Shown here: positions 38,285 through 48,755 of the stretch, piece after piece
How positions within the stretch are numbered: the stretch's first letter is position 1
Layout: each line of letters opens with the position of its first letter
Source: Escarpia spicata
Taxonomy: Eukaryota; Annelida; Polychaeta; Sabellida; Siboglinidae
NCBI GenBank assembly: GCA_963995525.1
Contig: OZ023210.1
Location: forward strand, 3,880,996 to 3,944,995
Reading direction: 5' to 3'
Length of the DNA stretch: 64,000 nucleotides
Translations under genes and position numbers: made by a program
Notes under the pieces: model-generated
Told to the model about the DNA's origin: nothing
What the model saw: only the letters and a program-made list of their open reading frames with translations
The model's database searches: none

Positions 38285-41200
38285 GTACGTGTCATTGTGT
38301 GCTTACAAAATTGCAGCAACAACACGTCAAAATATTGTTCTAGCAGATTTGACAGGGTGGAACCTTGAAGGTCGTTTGCGTTGTCGTGACGGTTGTCGCA
38401 AATCCGATTCCGTGGTGCCTTGAAAAATACGATATTATTGTTATTAAGTAAACACATATTGTTATGCTAAATACATAACTGTATTGGGTAACCCTGTATT
38501 GTATTGCCTGGATGCTGAAATTAGTAAATGGTTGCAATTAACGAACGTTCTTGAATCTGGTTTTGTTATGGGTGGAAATGTAGTTATAATTATAGACTAT
38601 ACTAGGTACATCACATTCCGCTAGGGGCAGCACCGTAAATTTGTCCCGCATTCTAGACCTGAAACCTGTGACGGTTTTGGACGCCATTGTTACTGCTCCC
38701 GCCGAGATTGGGGGATTCCCCAAAATCGCTTGGCAACATTATGCAAATGAATTTACGTCGTATTTTGATGATCACATGAACCAATGAAAGACTGATCTAC
38801 GTCATAGCCAGTTTCGCGGGAGTTTTCCGAGCATGATAAGCGAGGTAGGTGGATTCAAACTTTGATGTTGTAAACAATCGTTTAAAAATATGGTATAATA
38901 GATTTTCACCCCGTTAGTATCCTGTTTTAACCTTTTATAAATACATATGCCTTCATATGATATGCATTTTATGATTGTGGACCCCCGTGGGAGCGTGCAA
39001 TCGCTCGTGGAAAAACAGGCCTGTCGCACGCTATTCGGCGTTCAAAGTTGAAATGCGTAGTTTGTAGCCTGCGCGCGACCGGTTCAGCGGTACGTACGCC
39101 ACGCTGGCGTTGCATAATTATGATGTACTGGCGCGCGCTATGCAAATCATAAAATGTTTGCTATGCGGGTTAAACTGTATGCGTTTCAAGCAATCGTGAA
39201 AATAATCATAGTTTTAAACTGATTTACAAATGTAGCACTGGGCCTGAGAATGTGAGCGTAGTCGTAGACTGCATCGATCCAACATTCGTACGCCATTTCC
39301 TACGATGCAAAATCCACGCAATCCAAACTGTTTGCACCTAAATCCTAACATGTTCTGTGCACAAAAGTAACTATTGATATGTAAGTGTTGCATGGTATTC
39401 ATTATTTTTCCAAATAACTGTGAAAATATTAGTTTTCTAATTTAAGGCCAGGCACGGCAGGCAAAAATTTATTATTGCATATATCTGGCATTTAAATGTA
39501 AACGTGATCGTGATTGGGTTACTTGTGCCACGTGGGCACTGACCTGCCACGTAATTGGCTGTTGTGAGGGATGGGCTAGGATCAATGGGTTTGACTCCAT
39601 CTTGGAATCTTTGAAATTACCACCTACTGCAAGATTAAAACATTTAATATTAAATCCAGTGCCATCAGCACTTTTGTAATTATGTCCATTTAATTTAACA
39701 TTTATTATTGTTTAAAATAAGAAATAGTAATTAAAATGTTGCCATGATATTTTAATTATTGTAATACAACCGTACTCAATGCCAGCTTTTTAATAGTTGT
39801 CTTAATAATTTTTAGTGTAAGATTACTTACACAAAAACAAAGTCCAGTGACACCAATTTAATTATTTTATTTTTTGAATACACTTATGTTTATTAACACT
39901 AGTGGTACTGCATTAATTTGTATCACACACATACATTAATACAGTTTTCCTCTATTTCATGTTGAAGGATTCTGCTGCAAATGTATGAAGAGTAACAGTA
40001 CATTGACAGTGTCCTGTGAACATTGGCACGCTTCACTTGCATTGCTGTATGACACATTGAACGGATTTTATCTACAATCGACCAACAGTGTCCTGTGAAC
40101 ATTGGTACACTTCACTTGCATGGATATATGATATGAAACAGTGAACCGATTATATCTACACTAGTCGGCAATGTACTCTGTTCCTCCTTCTATAGTTCCC
40201 TGTATGTGCAGTGAAGTTGACAATAGTTATTGTACTTCTGCTGTTTCAGTTGTTTTCAATGTCTACTTGTCGGCTGCATACTGTGAACAACATGTTAACA
40301 TTACTTCATGTTGATGTGAGACATTAATGAACAAAAGAATTAAGTATCATTGTTGTAGTACTGACCTTTGCATTGTACTGTGAACATTTCATGACATTGA
40401 ACTATACAGGAAATTATACAGATCTTGGAATGCATAATAAATTATGTTAAATTCAAGCAATGCTGTTGTGTTTCTTCACAACAATGGTTGTGTCAGGGAC
40501 ACCTCAATGTTTACAAACAAGTCAAATAATGCCCAATGGTCAACAGTTAGTAGTTGAACTTTCATTTTGATCAACATACCATAATTATTAAGTAAAAATA
40601 AATTGGACAATAATATAGACAACATGGTTAGAGGTAAACAAAATTATAAATTAATCATTAATGGTTCACACTTTAATATGCCATTTTATCCCAAAAATTA
40701 TGGTTAATATGTAGATGTGATAAATTACAAGGATTTATAAAGTTACTAAGTCCATGTGTTACACTACATAATTTAAGTAAGTAATTTGTCAACATAATTA
40801 AATCGGTGCTCATTCAAGGTCAATTATCTAGGTCGTATCAAGGTCATATGCTATTATGGTCAAGGTTAAACATTTAGTTACTTTTAATTTGATAGCACAA
40901 CATACCATAATTATTAGTTTAAAATAAATTGCACATTCATACATGCAATTAGGTCAAAGGTCATTTTTTTAAAACAAGTTACCTCACTATTGTTCATGCT
41001 TTAATATGCTACTTTATAGTCAGTGTGTACATAAATGTTCCATTTCAACACTTTATAAACATACCAAGCCCATGTGTCACACAGAATCATTTAATTAGGT
41101 CACTTGTCAACATATATAGGTCAACGGTCATTAAAGGTCAAATAACTAGGTCACGTCAAGGTCACAATACAAGGTCAACATTTTTGGGTCATAACATTTT

Positions 41201-44200
41201 ACTTTACTTCAATATCTTACAATATACAGATTATGTAATGTTTTGCCTATATTCAGTGGCACATGGTGGCAGCACAGTCTGCACAAGCTCCAGATCACAA
41301 GAAATGGACATGAATCCTATAGACACAATCACCCTTTTTTCAGACACTAAAAAGTGGATTTACTTTGTTAATAATAGAGATAATTCAAAATTTCAAAAAG
41401 GGTTGTAAACTACATAGCATACACTATCACATAGAAGTGATTAAATGATTATATATCAATTTTGAATTTTTTTGTAATGTACCTAACTATACTATAGACG
41501 TATAGTATTAGAGATGTACTTCATGTAGTTATAAATAAATATTATATAAAATGGCTTATTTATTCTATTTCCAACATGACTTGGATGCTACATGAATGAC
41601 CGACTGAATTACACGTCTGATATGATTGTCAGTTGAACTTGATGCACTGACTTATTTCGTTTGTTGACTGTAAAGTAAACAAATGCCACAATTAGTTGAA
41701 TGCAATTTTGGGCACTTGTGAGTTGTGTCGAATCTGGACCCACCTCAATTCCGCCATTATAATTTGAGTTTTGCCTAACTTTGATACCTCAGTGCGCTAG
41801 TTCCATCATTCAACATTATCCAAGGCATATTTACGTTTAAAAATATTGCGTCTTAGTACACTTTTTGGCATAAATAGTGCCCCGGTTTGCATCAACATAC
41901 ACTGCTATATCGCTTATTTTATGCTTGCAATGTGGTAATGCATGGCCACAGCGGTGCAGACACTGCAGAGTAACGCAAACCGGGTCGCTATTTGGGCTTC
42001 AAAAGTGCACCAAGACACTATTTTTTAATATAAATATGCCTGTGGTGATGTTGAATGCTGGTACTCGAACGGCAAAATCGAGGTGAGTCCAGATTTGACA
42101 CAAGCGCCCAATTTTTTTATGAACTATCTCCAGGTTTGTGTATACGTCACATTATCCATCCTAGTTGATACAAGTTCACAATCACTCACACTAGAAATAC
42201 TTCCAATTTTGTCATCGACTTTAATTTTGTATATAATATAGATTTCACCTTAATGTCATTTTATGTTCTAATCATCAGCTTTTTATTCAACAGCCGATAC
42301 CAAGCTCGCAGATGTGAAACTAGGCCAACTGGGAGCCTGGTTTGGTCGACGTAGCTACAGTCCAATGGCAATATTTCGTGTAACAGGCAGAGGTAAGGAC
42401 TGATCTAAACCATTCCTTTGATAATTTGGACAGCCATTAAAACTCAAAAGTGTGAGCTCAGTCCCATCAGGATGCACAGAATAGTCAGGATCACATGGAT
42501 AACTGGGAAGGGTTTTCTTGGTGTCAGACGGGTCACTCCAATTTTAACAGAATTAACAAAGTTGTATTGTATATGTACACACACATATATTTTCTAGGCT
42601 TAATAAAAATTATATAAATAAATGCGATTATAAACAGTCGACACCGGTTTCATGGATCCAGATTACTCATGCTACATTGTACGTCTGCAGTAACCACAGT
42701 GGTCCTATGAAAATTAGCATTTTGTAGTTCCTCGGTTCTAGTCAGACAAGCGAGCAAGCAATATCTACCTGTGCACTTGCAGCTTACTGGAGATGGGCAG
42801 AGAAGTGGATGATGGTGAAGAAGCCGACCGTGGCGCCAGTGGCACACATCATCCTTGGTCTCTCTCTCTTCTACTATATCCAGCTCTACAGCTTTGTCCG
42901 TAAGTAGCTGGCTCGTTCGGTGTCTTTGTAAGACTATTTGTTTATTTTATATAGTGATATATGAGTATTGGTTAACGTAGACTTTTGAAGAAATAAATTT
43001 GATGTATAGATGCATGAGTAATATAATAAAAAATAATGGTGCTTAGTTGCTTTTTAGGTTTAAAGGGAATAAAAACATCTATTGCTTGAATTCATGTTAA
43101 ATTACATCCTGCTATCTATTTCCACGTCCACCAAGCCAAACAAATTCAATGAATTAGAAATTTCACATTTTATGCTGTGCATCCGGACATTTTCGAATAT
43201 GCATATTTTTGGCGCGCTTTTCGGGATGCCGAGATGTGATGTCACTTATGACTCCAACTCGCATTAGGCCGACCCTTTCCATGCATTCAGAGCATGTTTA
43301 CAAGTATAGCTTTTGGGTCGAAACGAGCGTCAGAACGAGTTATTGTGCAACATTCCGACGTAATACAAACACTAGTGATCATAGAGGAACAAGCAGTTAT
43401 CTTACAGTTCCACATGAATCGAATTTTATTCAAAACAACGAATGGGCCAACAAGTCGACTAGGTTTCGCCGAGCTTGGGCTCGTTTTCAGAATAATTATT
43501 TCGAATGCAACCAATGGGAGATAATCTACACCAATAAACATACATAGCAAACATGTATTGTATCCAGCTACATAAAGTAACGTGCATAATCTCATAATAT
43601 CACTAGAATATCAATATATGAAGGAGTTGTACAATTGATCATAACAACTTAAATCAGTCAGACAATTTCCGCTGGTCCTGCTAGCTCAGTGGGTAGGCGC
43701 GTTGGTTACTTGTCGTTTATTTTACAATCGGGCGACGCCTGTTCAATCCTGACAGCATGCAAACCATTGATTTTCTTTAAACTTTTTTGTTTATGTTTTC
43801 ACAAAGTAATATAAACAAAATTATTTTATACTATAATGCACTGTTTGTAAATAATTCTTATTTTTTTAGTAATTATTTATTCGCCACAAAAATGAAAATA
43901 TGGTCATTATATAACGATGTTTCTAAATTTTATTTATCCAAACAAATGTAATGGATATATAATTTATTAATTGTAAATATATTGTACGGTAATATATTGT
44001 AATTATATATGTGAAAACAAATTGTGATCTGTCTGGATAAATACAATTTAGAAACATCGTTATATATAATGACCATATTTTCATTATTGTGGCGAATAAA
44101 TAATTACTAAAAAAATATTTACAAACAGTGCATCATAGTATACTAAATGATTTGGTTTATATTACTTCGTGAAAACACAAACAAAAAGTGTCAAGAAAAC

Positions 44201-45163
44201 CAATAGTTTGCATGCTGTTGTTGAACCGGCGTCGCCCGATTGTAAAATAAATGGCAAGAAACCAACGCATCTACCAACTGAGCCAGCGGCGCCAACAGAA
44301 ATTTGCTGACTGATTTAAGTTGTTATGATAAATTGTACAACTTCTGCTTCATATATTGATATTCTAGTGATATTATGCACATTACTTTCTGTAGCTGAAT
44401 ACAATATATGTTTGCTATGTATGTTTATTTGTGTAGATTATCTCCCGTTGGTTGCATTCGATATAATTATTCTGAAAACGAGCCCAAGCTCGGCGAAATC
44501 TAGTCGACTTGTAGGCCCATTCGCATTCGTTGTTTTGAATAAAATTCGATTCGTGTGGAACCGTAAGATAAACGTTTGTTCCTCTGTAATGACTAATGTT
44601 TGTATTACGTCGGAATATTGCACAATAACAAATTTTGACGCTCGTTTCGACCCAAAAGCTATCCTTGTAAACATGCTCTGAATGCATGGAAAGGATTGGC
44701 CTGATGCGAGAGTGTGTCATAAGTGACATCACGATACCACGTGATCGCCTAGCTCATTAAAATTTAATTTTCCACGGGAATCGCTTCACAGACGGGCTTA
44801 AAATCAAATTTATGCTACAAATGTATTTTTCTGTATTTGTTTAATGTTGTCAAATGTTACATACAATGTTAAACTTTGTATACACATGGAAAAAGGATTT
44901 TAGCTAATGCCTTATTTTTATTTCCTTTAAAATGTTTCACTGTTCTCGCTGGAAGTACTAATGTTGGTATGCACGAAGTATTAAAAACTGTTATTGTTTT
45001 GTTTCCATGGAACTTGTTCACTCCCGAGTAGAAAACAAAATGTTATGATCATCATATTTACCACTCTGTTATGGACGATATCATGATGTAGTATGAAGTG
45101 AAAGGTACAGTCGATGCATATCTGTCCATAGGATACCATCGTCATACCAAGTATCACTGGTGA
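38200..45163 (+). CDS. ATP5MF: ATP synthase subunit f, mitochondrial (complete)
   Basis: Four exons: 38200-38284, 42294-42392, 42783-42899, 45132-45163; 333 nt, 110 residues plus TGA. All introns are GT-AG (GTACGT, GTAAGG, GTAAGT donors; CAACAG, TTGCAG, CCATAG acceptors) and phases agree. The protein starts MPLGIGEYPPEYNAKVHG, then SPARYYGKPDTKLADVKLG, then QLGAWFGRRSYSP, matching the invertebrate subunit f pattern (GDYPxEYNPKVHGPYDPARFYGK, LGELGAWLGRR). Residues about 75-98 (APVAHIILGLSLFYYIQLYS) are the single membrane helix; the end YHRHTKYHW is the family's KYH-type terminus. It belongs to the membrane (Fo) part of mitochondrial ATP synthase, beside the peripheral stalk. Size is normal for the family. 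It is an expressed-looking, intact gene although its introns contain foldback elements. The 4-kb first intron is long for so small a gene. Confidence 0.93.
38285..39995 (+). other. ATP5MF intron 1, first part
   Basis: The 5' 900 bases are relatively CpG-rich (CGCGCGAC, GCGCGCGC around 39.07-39.13 kb), compatible with promoter-proximal sequence. Beyond 39.6 kb it becomes strongly AT-rich. No coding or RNA feature recognised. Confidence 0.45.
40005..40163. repeat. Two-copy 79-bp tandem repeat
   Basis: ACAGTGTCCTGTGAACATTG with CACTTCACTTGCAT downstream occurs at 40006 and 40085. Confidence 0.8.
40560..41195. repeat. Two-copy diverged ~315-bp tandem repeat rich in AGGTCA
   Basis: Landmarks recur in order in both copies: CATACCATAATTATTA, AAATAAATTG, GTTCAYRCTTTAATATGC, TGTGTYACAC, ATTTAATTAGGTCA or AATTTAAGTAAGT, GTCAAGGTCA. 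AGGTCA/GGTCAA words number more than ten. Confidence 0.7.
41707..42111. mobile_element. MITE-like foldback element
   Basis: About 400 bp with long imperfect terminal inverted repeats. The left end GGGCACTTGTG...GAATCTGGACCCACCTC pairs with the right end, whose reverse complement is GGGCGCTTGTG...AAATCTGGACTCACCTC. Inner parts pair too: AAATATTGCGTCTTAG with CAAGACACTATTTT, and CCGGTTTGCAT with GCAAACCGGG. AATT-type flanks could be a target duplication. No transposase. Related fragments are at 2286-2425 and near 27590-27665. Confidence 0.7.
42294..42392 (+). CDS. ATP5MF: ATP5MF exon 2
   Basis: Completes a Pro codon, then DTKLADVKLGQLGAWFGRRS and SPMAIFRVTGR; donor GTAAGG. Confidence 0.92.
42783..42899 (+). 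CDS. ATP5MF: ATP5MF exon 3
   Basis: AYWRWAEKWMMVKKP then the membrane helix; donor GTAAGT. The WRW(x)xK(Y/W) motif is the family's hallmark before the helix. Confidence 0.92.
43237..44732. mobile_element. 1.5-kb foldback with ~700-bp arms and tRNA-like segments
   Basis: The left arm starts GTGATGTCACTTATGAC and the right arm ends GTCATAAGTGACATCAC. Arms match throughout with scattered substitutions and small indels, centring near 43985 with about 100 bp unpaired. Examples: CGCCACAAAAATGAAAATAT left versus its complement right, and the GCATTCAGAGCATGTTTACA segment. Each arm carries a tRNA-like stretch. No transposase frame seen; roughly 100-codon frames recur symmetrically because of the palindrome. 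Lies in ATP5MF intron 3. Confidence 0.85.
43674..43757 (+). other. tRNA-like segment, left arm of the foldback
   Basis: Contains TAGCTCAGTGGGTAGGCGCG, a good box A, and CCTGTTCAATCCTG, a degraded box B, about 50 nt apart. Acceptor and T stems do not pair, so not a functional tRNA gene. The right-arm counterpart (minus strand, about 44215-44300) reads TGGCTCAGTTGGTAGATGCG ... CCGGTTCAAC. Confidence 0.55.
45132..45163 (+). CDS. ATP5MF: ATP5MF exon 4
   Basis: Acceptor TCCATAG; encodes RYHRHTKYHW and TGA. Followed by about 180 nt of 3' UTR. Confidence 0.88.
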
Positions 45164-45344
45164 GAAACATCTACACGTCAGACCCGATGCAGGACCACAA
45201 GTTCACCAAGACAGTGTGTCATCCCCAGTTCCTGCCCCAGACACCACGTCACATGGACAGTTGTGACTTTGTGTCCGAGCAATGCGCAAATCCTTACACA
45301 TGTGATCTGGCATCGTGGCCATGGGAAATAGTTAAGCTGTAGGA

Positions 45345-45350
45345 AATAAA
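45345..45350 (+). terminator. ATP5MF polyadenylation signal
   Basis: AATAAA 182 nt after the stop, followed by TG/T-rich sequence (TTTGGTTTGTCTTCTGT). Confidence 0.7.
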
Positions 45351-47125
45351 GCCTGTTGAACTCTGTTTCACATTTGGTTTGTCTTCTGTATGTTATCTAT
45401 TGTCTCAGTTGATTGCATTCCTTTTTAAAAATGTTTACACATGTCCAGCAGTGAGAAAATATGCATTTTTTAGTAAATTTGTGAATGTGTGTGTGCATGT
45501 GTTCTTGTGTCTGTCCATGAGTGCATGTTTAAATACATATATTAATACTGTCTGAATTAAGTGCCACAAAGTTTTTGCATCTTCTCAAACTGTCAGTAGA
45601 AATGGTGAATGTTGGGAAGTGGTGGAGAGAACAAAACAATGTTGTTAACCAGCATCAGACACTTGTGGGCCAAATCACACACACTGTCATGACAGTCACC
45701 ATTTCCACTGCTAGCTGGAGAAAATGTAGACACTTTGTGGTGCTTAATCCAGAGAATATTAGATGTTAAAGAAGAGTGAAGAAATATGTCGCAATTTGAG
45801 TGAATTCGTGTCCGTGGCTTGAAATCTCACCTGCACAGCACGTCTCCCAATACATGTACTTGAACAGGCCTACTCAGAATTAAAAAAGACCCCATTGCAC
45901 CACAAACCATTATTATCTGACCACATTTGTACAAAAAACTGTTTCATCCACACAAATCTACCCACAAAATATTTACATTGATAAAAAGAACGAGACAGAA
46001 CTTTAGTAGCAATTTATTATTCCCAGAGTAAATTAGTGTTAAATCTGTTGCCAATAAAGACGTGGGACCTAGAGAGAATGGCTAGAGTTTAGAGATGGAT
46101 AGCATCGATTGCTTCTGCCTTGTGTACTGGGAGGCACAAGGAGCAAGTTGTTACATATTCATAAACTAGTTTATTCTCATAAAATTTTGCAATTGGTGAC
46201 GTGTTGGAGATCAGATATACATTTCCGTACAACAGAAAAGTATTACACCCCATATGTGACGTGCCAAAGCGAACCAGGTTTTTAATCGCAAACCCTACTG
46301 CCCAAGACTTAAAAATAGTTGTTTAGGTCATGTCCAATAAATTTTGGTGATTTTTACATAAAATTAATGTATATCTTATAATCTCCACTTTTTATGTCTA
46401 CTTTATTTTCCTCAAATAATCCAAAACCTAAGCAAATAGATGCATTTATGAACACACAGATTAAGGCAATAGTCATGAGTCAAAATTTCTTCGTTTCTCA
46501 AAATGTTGCTTTTTTAAGTTTGATTGATACAAAAATTCAACAAATTAGGTGTCATTTACAATCTGTAGAATTCATAAAAGTACAAAACTTTCAAAATTTT
46601 GCATCTTAATACCCACACTTTGCTGCGGCAGGTAACATAGTCACTTTATTTGTTCTCACTGATTCTGTATTCCACCACACATTCAGTGGCAGTGATTGAG
46701 CACCCCAACCAGAGTCTGATATGAAGAGTTTATACATTAAAAGTTTAACAAATTCTCTTGAACTGTCTGCTGCTTATTAAGTAGATTAAACATTCACATC
46801 TTGTTTACCTTTTTATTCAAATATTTGATTGCTGAAGCAAATAATTATTACATTAACTCAACTCATCATAACTAAACATCCTGGTGTAAACAAGTCAGTC
46901 GGCTAGTCAAATCACAATTCTGAAATAAACACATATCTCACAAGAATAATTTAAACAAGAAAACCTTGCTTCAAAATAATGACCCACAGCTACTGGCGGC
47001 AAAGTTTGTTGTACACATCTAAACTGTAGAAGTTGTGGCAGTCAACATGTCACCTTTCACATGTGTAATATATACGAGTCGGTTTTCACAGAAATTTGCA
47101 ATGACAATCTTTAACGCTTGACAAT
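45351..47125. other. Intergenic region between ATP5MF and SLC38A10
   Basis: Nothing recognisable as a gene or RNA. AT-rich, low complexity in places. Two genes end towards each other here. Confidence 0.5.
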
Positions 47126-47341
47126 TTGTTTACATATTGCTCAGTTCAGACCAGCAATTCAGGTTGTGTTTTGTTGGTGCGGCAGTTATGTGATGGACGT
47201 GACAAAGTTGGTCTACTGCTCCACGGCTGCTATTGTTTACATATTGCTCAGTTCAGACCAGCAATTCAGGTTGTGTTTTGTTGATGCGGCAGTTATGTGA
47301 TGGACGTGACAAAGTAGGTCTACTGCTCCACGGCTGCTACT
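47126..47341. repeat. Two-copy 108-bp tandem repeat
   Basis: TGTTTACATATTGCTCAGTT ... CTACTGCTCCACGGCTGCTA appears twice in direct succession with three substitutions. Confidence 0.9.
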
Positions 47342-47405
47342 TAACTGACATTTGGCCATGCATTTCAAACTGTTCTTTCTTCAAGTTGTTCGTTTAATTA
47401 ATTAA

Positions 47406-47411
47406 TTTATT
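47406..47411 (-). terminator. Candidate SLC38A10 polyadenylation signal
   Basis: TTTATT on + (AATAAA on the minus strand), about 665 nt past the SLC38A10 stop. Position is reasonable; no other support. Confidence 0.3.
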
Positions 47412-47439
47412 GCTAACTCATCTGTTACACATCACATGA

Positions 47440-47510
47440 TGCATATGTTACATGTCACATGACTCACATGATGCATATGTTACATGTCACATGACTCACA
47501 TGATGGTCAA
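47440..47510. repeat. CACATGATGCATATGTTACA motif repeats
   Basis: Two copies of CACATGATGCATATGTTACA plus TGTCACATGACT here. The same words recur at 49080-49205, so it is a dispersed short repeat flanking the last SLC38A10 exon on both sides. Confidence 0.7.
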
Positions 47511-47564
47511 ACATCAACTTTCTGTGACCATACATTGAGACGCCTTATGTCTGTCGGCATATAA

Positions 47565-48000
47565 AGATACATCACATGTCAGCCACTACCAGTGTTACGT
47601 GGAACATTCATAGATACATCACATGTCAGCCACTACCAGTGTTACGTGGAACATTCATAGATACATCACATGTCAGTCACTACCAGTGTTACGTGGAACA
47701 TTCATAGATACATCACATGCCAGCCACTACCAGTGTTACGTGGAACATTCATAGATATATCACATGCCAGCCACTACCAGTGTTACGTGGAACATTCATA
47801 GATACATCACATGCCAGCCACTACCAGTGTTACGTGGAACATTCATAGATACATCATATGCCAGCCACTACCAGTGTTACGTGGAACATTCATAGATACA
47901 TCACATGCCAACCACTACCAATGTTACGTGTAACATTCATATATATATCGCATGCTAGCCACTACAAGTGTCCAGTGGAACATTTTGAGATACATCACAC
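47565..48000. repeat. 47-bp minisatellite just past the SLC38A10 stop
   Basis: Nine copies of AGATACATCACATGCCAGCC plus ACTACCAGTGTTACGTGGAA and CATTCAT. It lies within the 3' UTR side of the gene. The last copies are degraded. Confidence 0.92.
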
Positions 48001-48074
48001 CTGCCTGTCTTGCCACTAATAATGTGTTTGAGGGAGACATCACTACCAGTGTTCTGCGGAGTTAAGCTGATGCT

Positions 48075-48755
48075 CTATGGCACATTCAGCATATTTTGTG
48101 GATCAAACTGCTGTGGTACTTGTTGCTGTTGTACTGGTATCTGTTGTTGTTGCTGCTGGACAGGTACTTGTTGTTGTTGCACTGGTACTTGCTGTTGTTG
48201 TGGCACTGGTTGTTGTTGCTGTTGCACTGGTACTTGTTGTTGCACTGGTACTTGCTGTTGTTGCTGTTGCACTGGCATTTGCTGTTGTTGCACTGGTACT
48301 TGTTGTTGCTGCTGCATTGGCACTTGCTGTTGTTGCTGCACTGGTACTTGTTGTTGCTGCACTGGTACCTGCTGTTGTTGCTGCACTTGTACCTGCTGTT
48401 GTTGTTGCTGCACTGGTACTTGCTGTTGTTGCTGCTGCACTGGTACTTGCTGTTGTTGCTGCTGCATTGGTACTTGCTGTTGTTGCACTGGTACTTGCTG
48501 TTGTTGCTGCTGCACTGGTACTTGCTGTTGTTGCTGCAGCACTGGTACTTGCTGTTGTTGCTGCTGCACTGGTACTTGCTGTTGTTGCTGCTGCACTAGT
48601 ATTTGCTGTTGTTGTTGCTGCACTGGTTCTTGCTGTTGTTGCTGCTGCACTGGTACTTGCTGTTGTTGCTGCTGCACTGGTACTTGCTGTTGTTGCTGCT
48701 GCACTGGTACTTGTTGTTGTTGTATTTGTACTTGCTGTTGTCCAGGCTGTTGCTC
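48075..48755 (-). CDS. SLC38A10: SLC38A10 terminal exon, Gln-rich tail
   Basis: Acceptor GTTTTAG; EQQPGQQQVQIQQQQVPV then about 22 blocks of QQQQQQVPV type, ending QQFDPQNMLNVP and TAG. 226 residues, over 60% Gln. CAA and CAG are mixed, with CAG predominating. The DNA is itself a minisatellite of about 27-30 bp. On the opposite strand the same DNA translates as Cys or Leu runs, which are not genes. Confidence 0.85.
   Translation of the reverse strand, partial: EQQPGQQQVQIQQQQVPVQQQQQQVPVQQQQQQVPVQQQQQQEPVQQQQQQILVQQQQQQVPVQQQQQQVPVLQQQQQVPVQQQQQQVPVQQQQVPMQQQQQQVPVQQQQQQVPVQQQQQQVQVQQQQQVPVQQQQVPVQQQQQVPMQQQQQVPVQQQQMPVQQQQQQVPVQQQVPVQQQQQPVPQQQQVPVQQQQVPVQQQQQQIPVQQQQVPQQFDPQNMLNVP

Noticed and set aside
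43674..43757. Functional tRNA gene
   Set aside because: Box A is good, but the T stem and acceptor stem cannot pair and box B is degenerate; the mirrored copy is also defective.
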